Made by a program: the position numbers and the translations under genes
Assembly: GCF_016807185.1 (NCBI RefSeq)
Contig: NZ_JAEVYN010000001.1
Span: 186,001 to 250,000 of the forward strand
Reading direction: 5' to 3'
Length of the DNA: 64,000 bases
Source: Leptolyngbya sp. Cla-17
GTDB taxonomy: Bacteria; Cyanobacteriota; Cyanobacteriia; Leptolyngbyales; Leptolyngbyaceae
Notes under the pieces: generated by a model
What the model saw: only the letters and a program-made list of their open reading frames with translations
Told to the model about the DNA's origin: nothing
Databases searched by the model: none
Shown here: positions 63,428 to 64,000 of the stretch, one piece after another
How the letters are laid out: the number at the start of each line of letters is the position of its first letter
How positions within the stretch are numbered: position 1 is the first letter of the stretch

Positions 63428-64000
63428 TTATTGGCGACGGAAGTGGTAGGCTTCGGTTTTTGCGCCCCAAACTTGTTTGCCTTGAGCATCGAAGCCGCGA
63501 TCCCAAGTATTCATGCTGGCAGGAGCGAGTTCGATGTGGTTAGTGATACGAACGGCTCCTCGTACTTTGGCGGGACAGCCATCGACCGGCGTGTTGCCCA
63601 TGTAGCCCGTGCCGACCTGTTTGAGGAAGACGTTGCAAACAGGAGTGCCCAGATCGCTAAGGTTGACAGTTCGCTCTATGCTGTCTGATGTGCGATCGCA
63701 CAATCCAGCCCAGCGAGTTGGGTCAGTGGGCTTAAAAGAGCGCGATCGCACACTTTGGCTAAGGGAACTGGGCGAAATTTCCAAAAATCGCTGACGATAT
63801 GGTTTGTCAAGCGACGTAGACATTGCCTGTTCTTGATATAAAAAAATGGACTGCGGTTCAGCCTGAGCGACTAACCCGATCCGGCAGGTTGTCATTTGTA
63901 CGTTGGGCGCTTTAGGATTGGCGATCGCTTGGGCTGAGGTATCCATTTTGCCTACTAGCAATGCAGCGACTTCTTCGGCTTGCTGTTCTAACGTGCTAGA
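63428..64000 (-). CDS. cpcT: CpcT/CpeT-family phycobilin lyase, 5' end outside window
   Basis: At least 190 residues, with the frame open to the right edge. It has FLYQEQAMSTSLDKPYRQR, WAGLCDR, CNVFLKQVGTGYMGNTP, VDGCPAKVRGAVR and the end WDRGFDAQGKQVWG, the CpcT/CpeT signature. These lyases attach phycocyanobilin to Cys of phycobiliprotein beta subunits (Cys-153 type) for the phycobilisome. The N-terminus is missing. Whether it is CpcT itself or a CpeT-like paralogue cannot be settled from this part. Confidence 0.88.
   Translation of the reverse strand, partial: SSTLEQQAEEVAALLVGKMDTSAQAIANPKAPNVQMTTCRIGLVAQAEPQSIFLYQEQAMSTSLDKPYRQRFLEISPSSLSQSVRSRSFKPTDPTRWAGLCDRTSDSIERTVNLSDLGTPVCNVFLKQVGTGYMGNTPVDGCPAKVRGAVRITNHIELAPASMNTWDRGFDAQGKQVWGAKTEAYHFRRQ

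Noticed and set aside
1..64000. tRNA, rRNA and CRISPR genes
   Set aside because: I looked for T-loop sequences, cloverleaf-type pairings and regularly spaced short repeats and found no convincing case; short RNAs could be missed by eye.

Overview
The window is cyanobacterial chromosome. HIP1 octamers (GCGATCGC) and the shorter GCGATC/CGATCGC forms occur throughout, the right edge carries a CpcT/CpeT-type phycobilin lyase, and many genes belong to families typical of cyanobacteria. No rRNA, tRNA or CRISPR array is visible. The overall style suggests a filamentous, Leptolyngbya/Oscillatoria-like organism, but that is an inference.

Left region (1-11.6 kb, minus strand): a type I secretion unit. 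It holds a PpiC-type prolyl isomerase, a HlyB-like ABC exporter with a cyclic-nucleotide-binding-like N-terminus and a degenerate C39 domain (catalytic Cys replaced by Thr), and the start of a giant surface protein. That protein has the order PPC domain, FG-GAP-like region, PPC domain, then at least 2,100 residues of cadherin/CSPG-type repeats, and it runs off the left edge.

Housekeeping region (12-32.3 kb): 1-Cys peroxiredoxin, family 4 uracil-DNA glycosylase, a phosphoribosyltransferase, a DUF2259 secreted protein, an AlkA-like glycosylase, an overlapping MGDG-synthase-like glycosyltransferase/GH1 pair, two DUF4870 paralogues, prfC, an M48-like membrane protein with an altered zinc motif (NELGH), a Crp/Fnr regulator, an orphan ArgRS DALR-like protein, a GT4 glycosyltransferase, rpmA, rplU, aroH and gatB. 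Several clear bidirectional terminators separate convergent genes.

Defence island (32.4-51.7 kb): a DNA phosphorothioation (Dnd) locus. It contains dndC-dndD-dndE, a phosphorothioation-associated methyltransferase with a duplicated flanking domain, a divergent second PAPS-reductase-like enzyme followed by a HARE-HTH protein, the dnd-associated protein 4, a PLD/DEAH restriction helicase, a 55-residue linker gene and an SMC-like ATPase. Embedded in it are a MntA-HepT pair, a tightly coupled GHKL (MORC-like) ATPase plus Rossmann methyltransferase-like pair, and a two-gene unit whose second product carries a PD-(D/E)xK signature. No DndB-type (DGQHR) gene is visible. The GHKL/methyltransferase-like pair is the strongest candidate here for a poorly described system.

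Mobile zone (51.8-57.3 kb): an IS630-type, an IS5-type and an IS110-type element in a row (the last with a roughly 200 nt 5' non-coding region that could hold a bridge RNA), then decayed remnants of a tyrosine-recombinase transposon resembling Tn554 (TnpC-like and integrase N-terminus). A degraded IS982 copy lies at the other border of the island, at 32.6 kb.

Right region (57.4-64 kb, minus strand): dnaA - oriC - dnaN, with at least seven DnaA boxes between 58776 and 58970, then an RsbW/RsbU-like partner-switching pair and the partial cpcT. The island therefore sits directly beside the likely replication origin.
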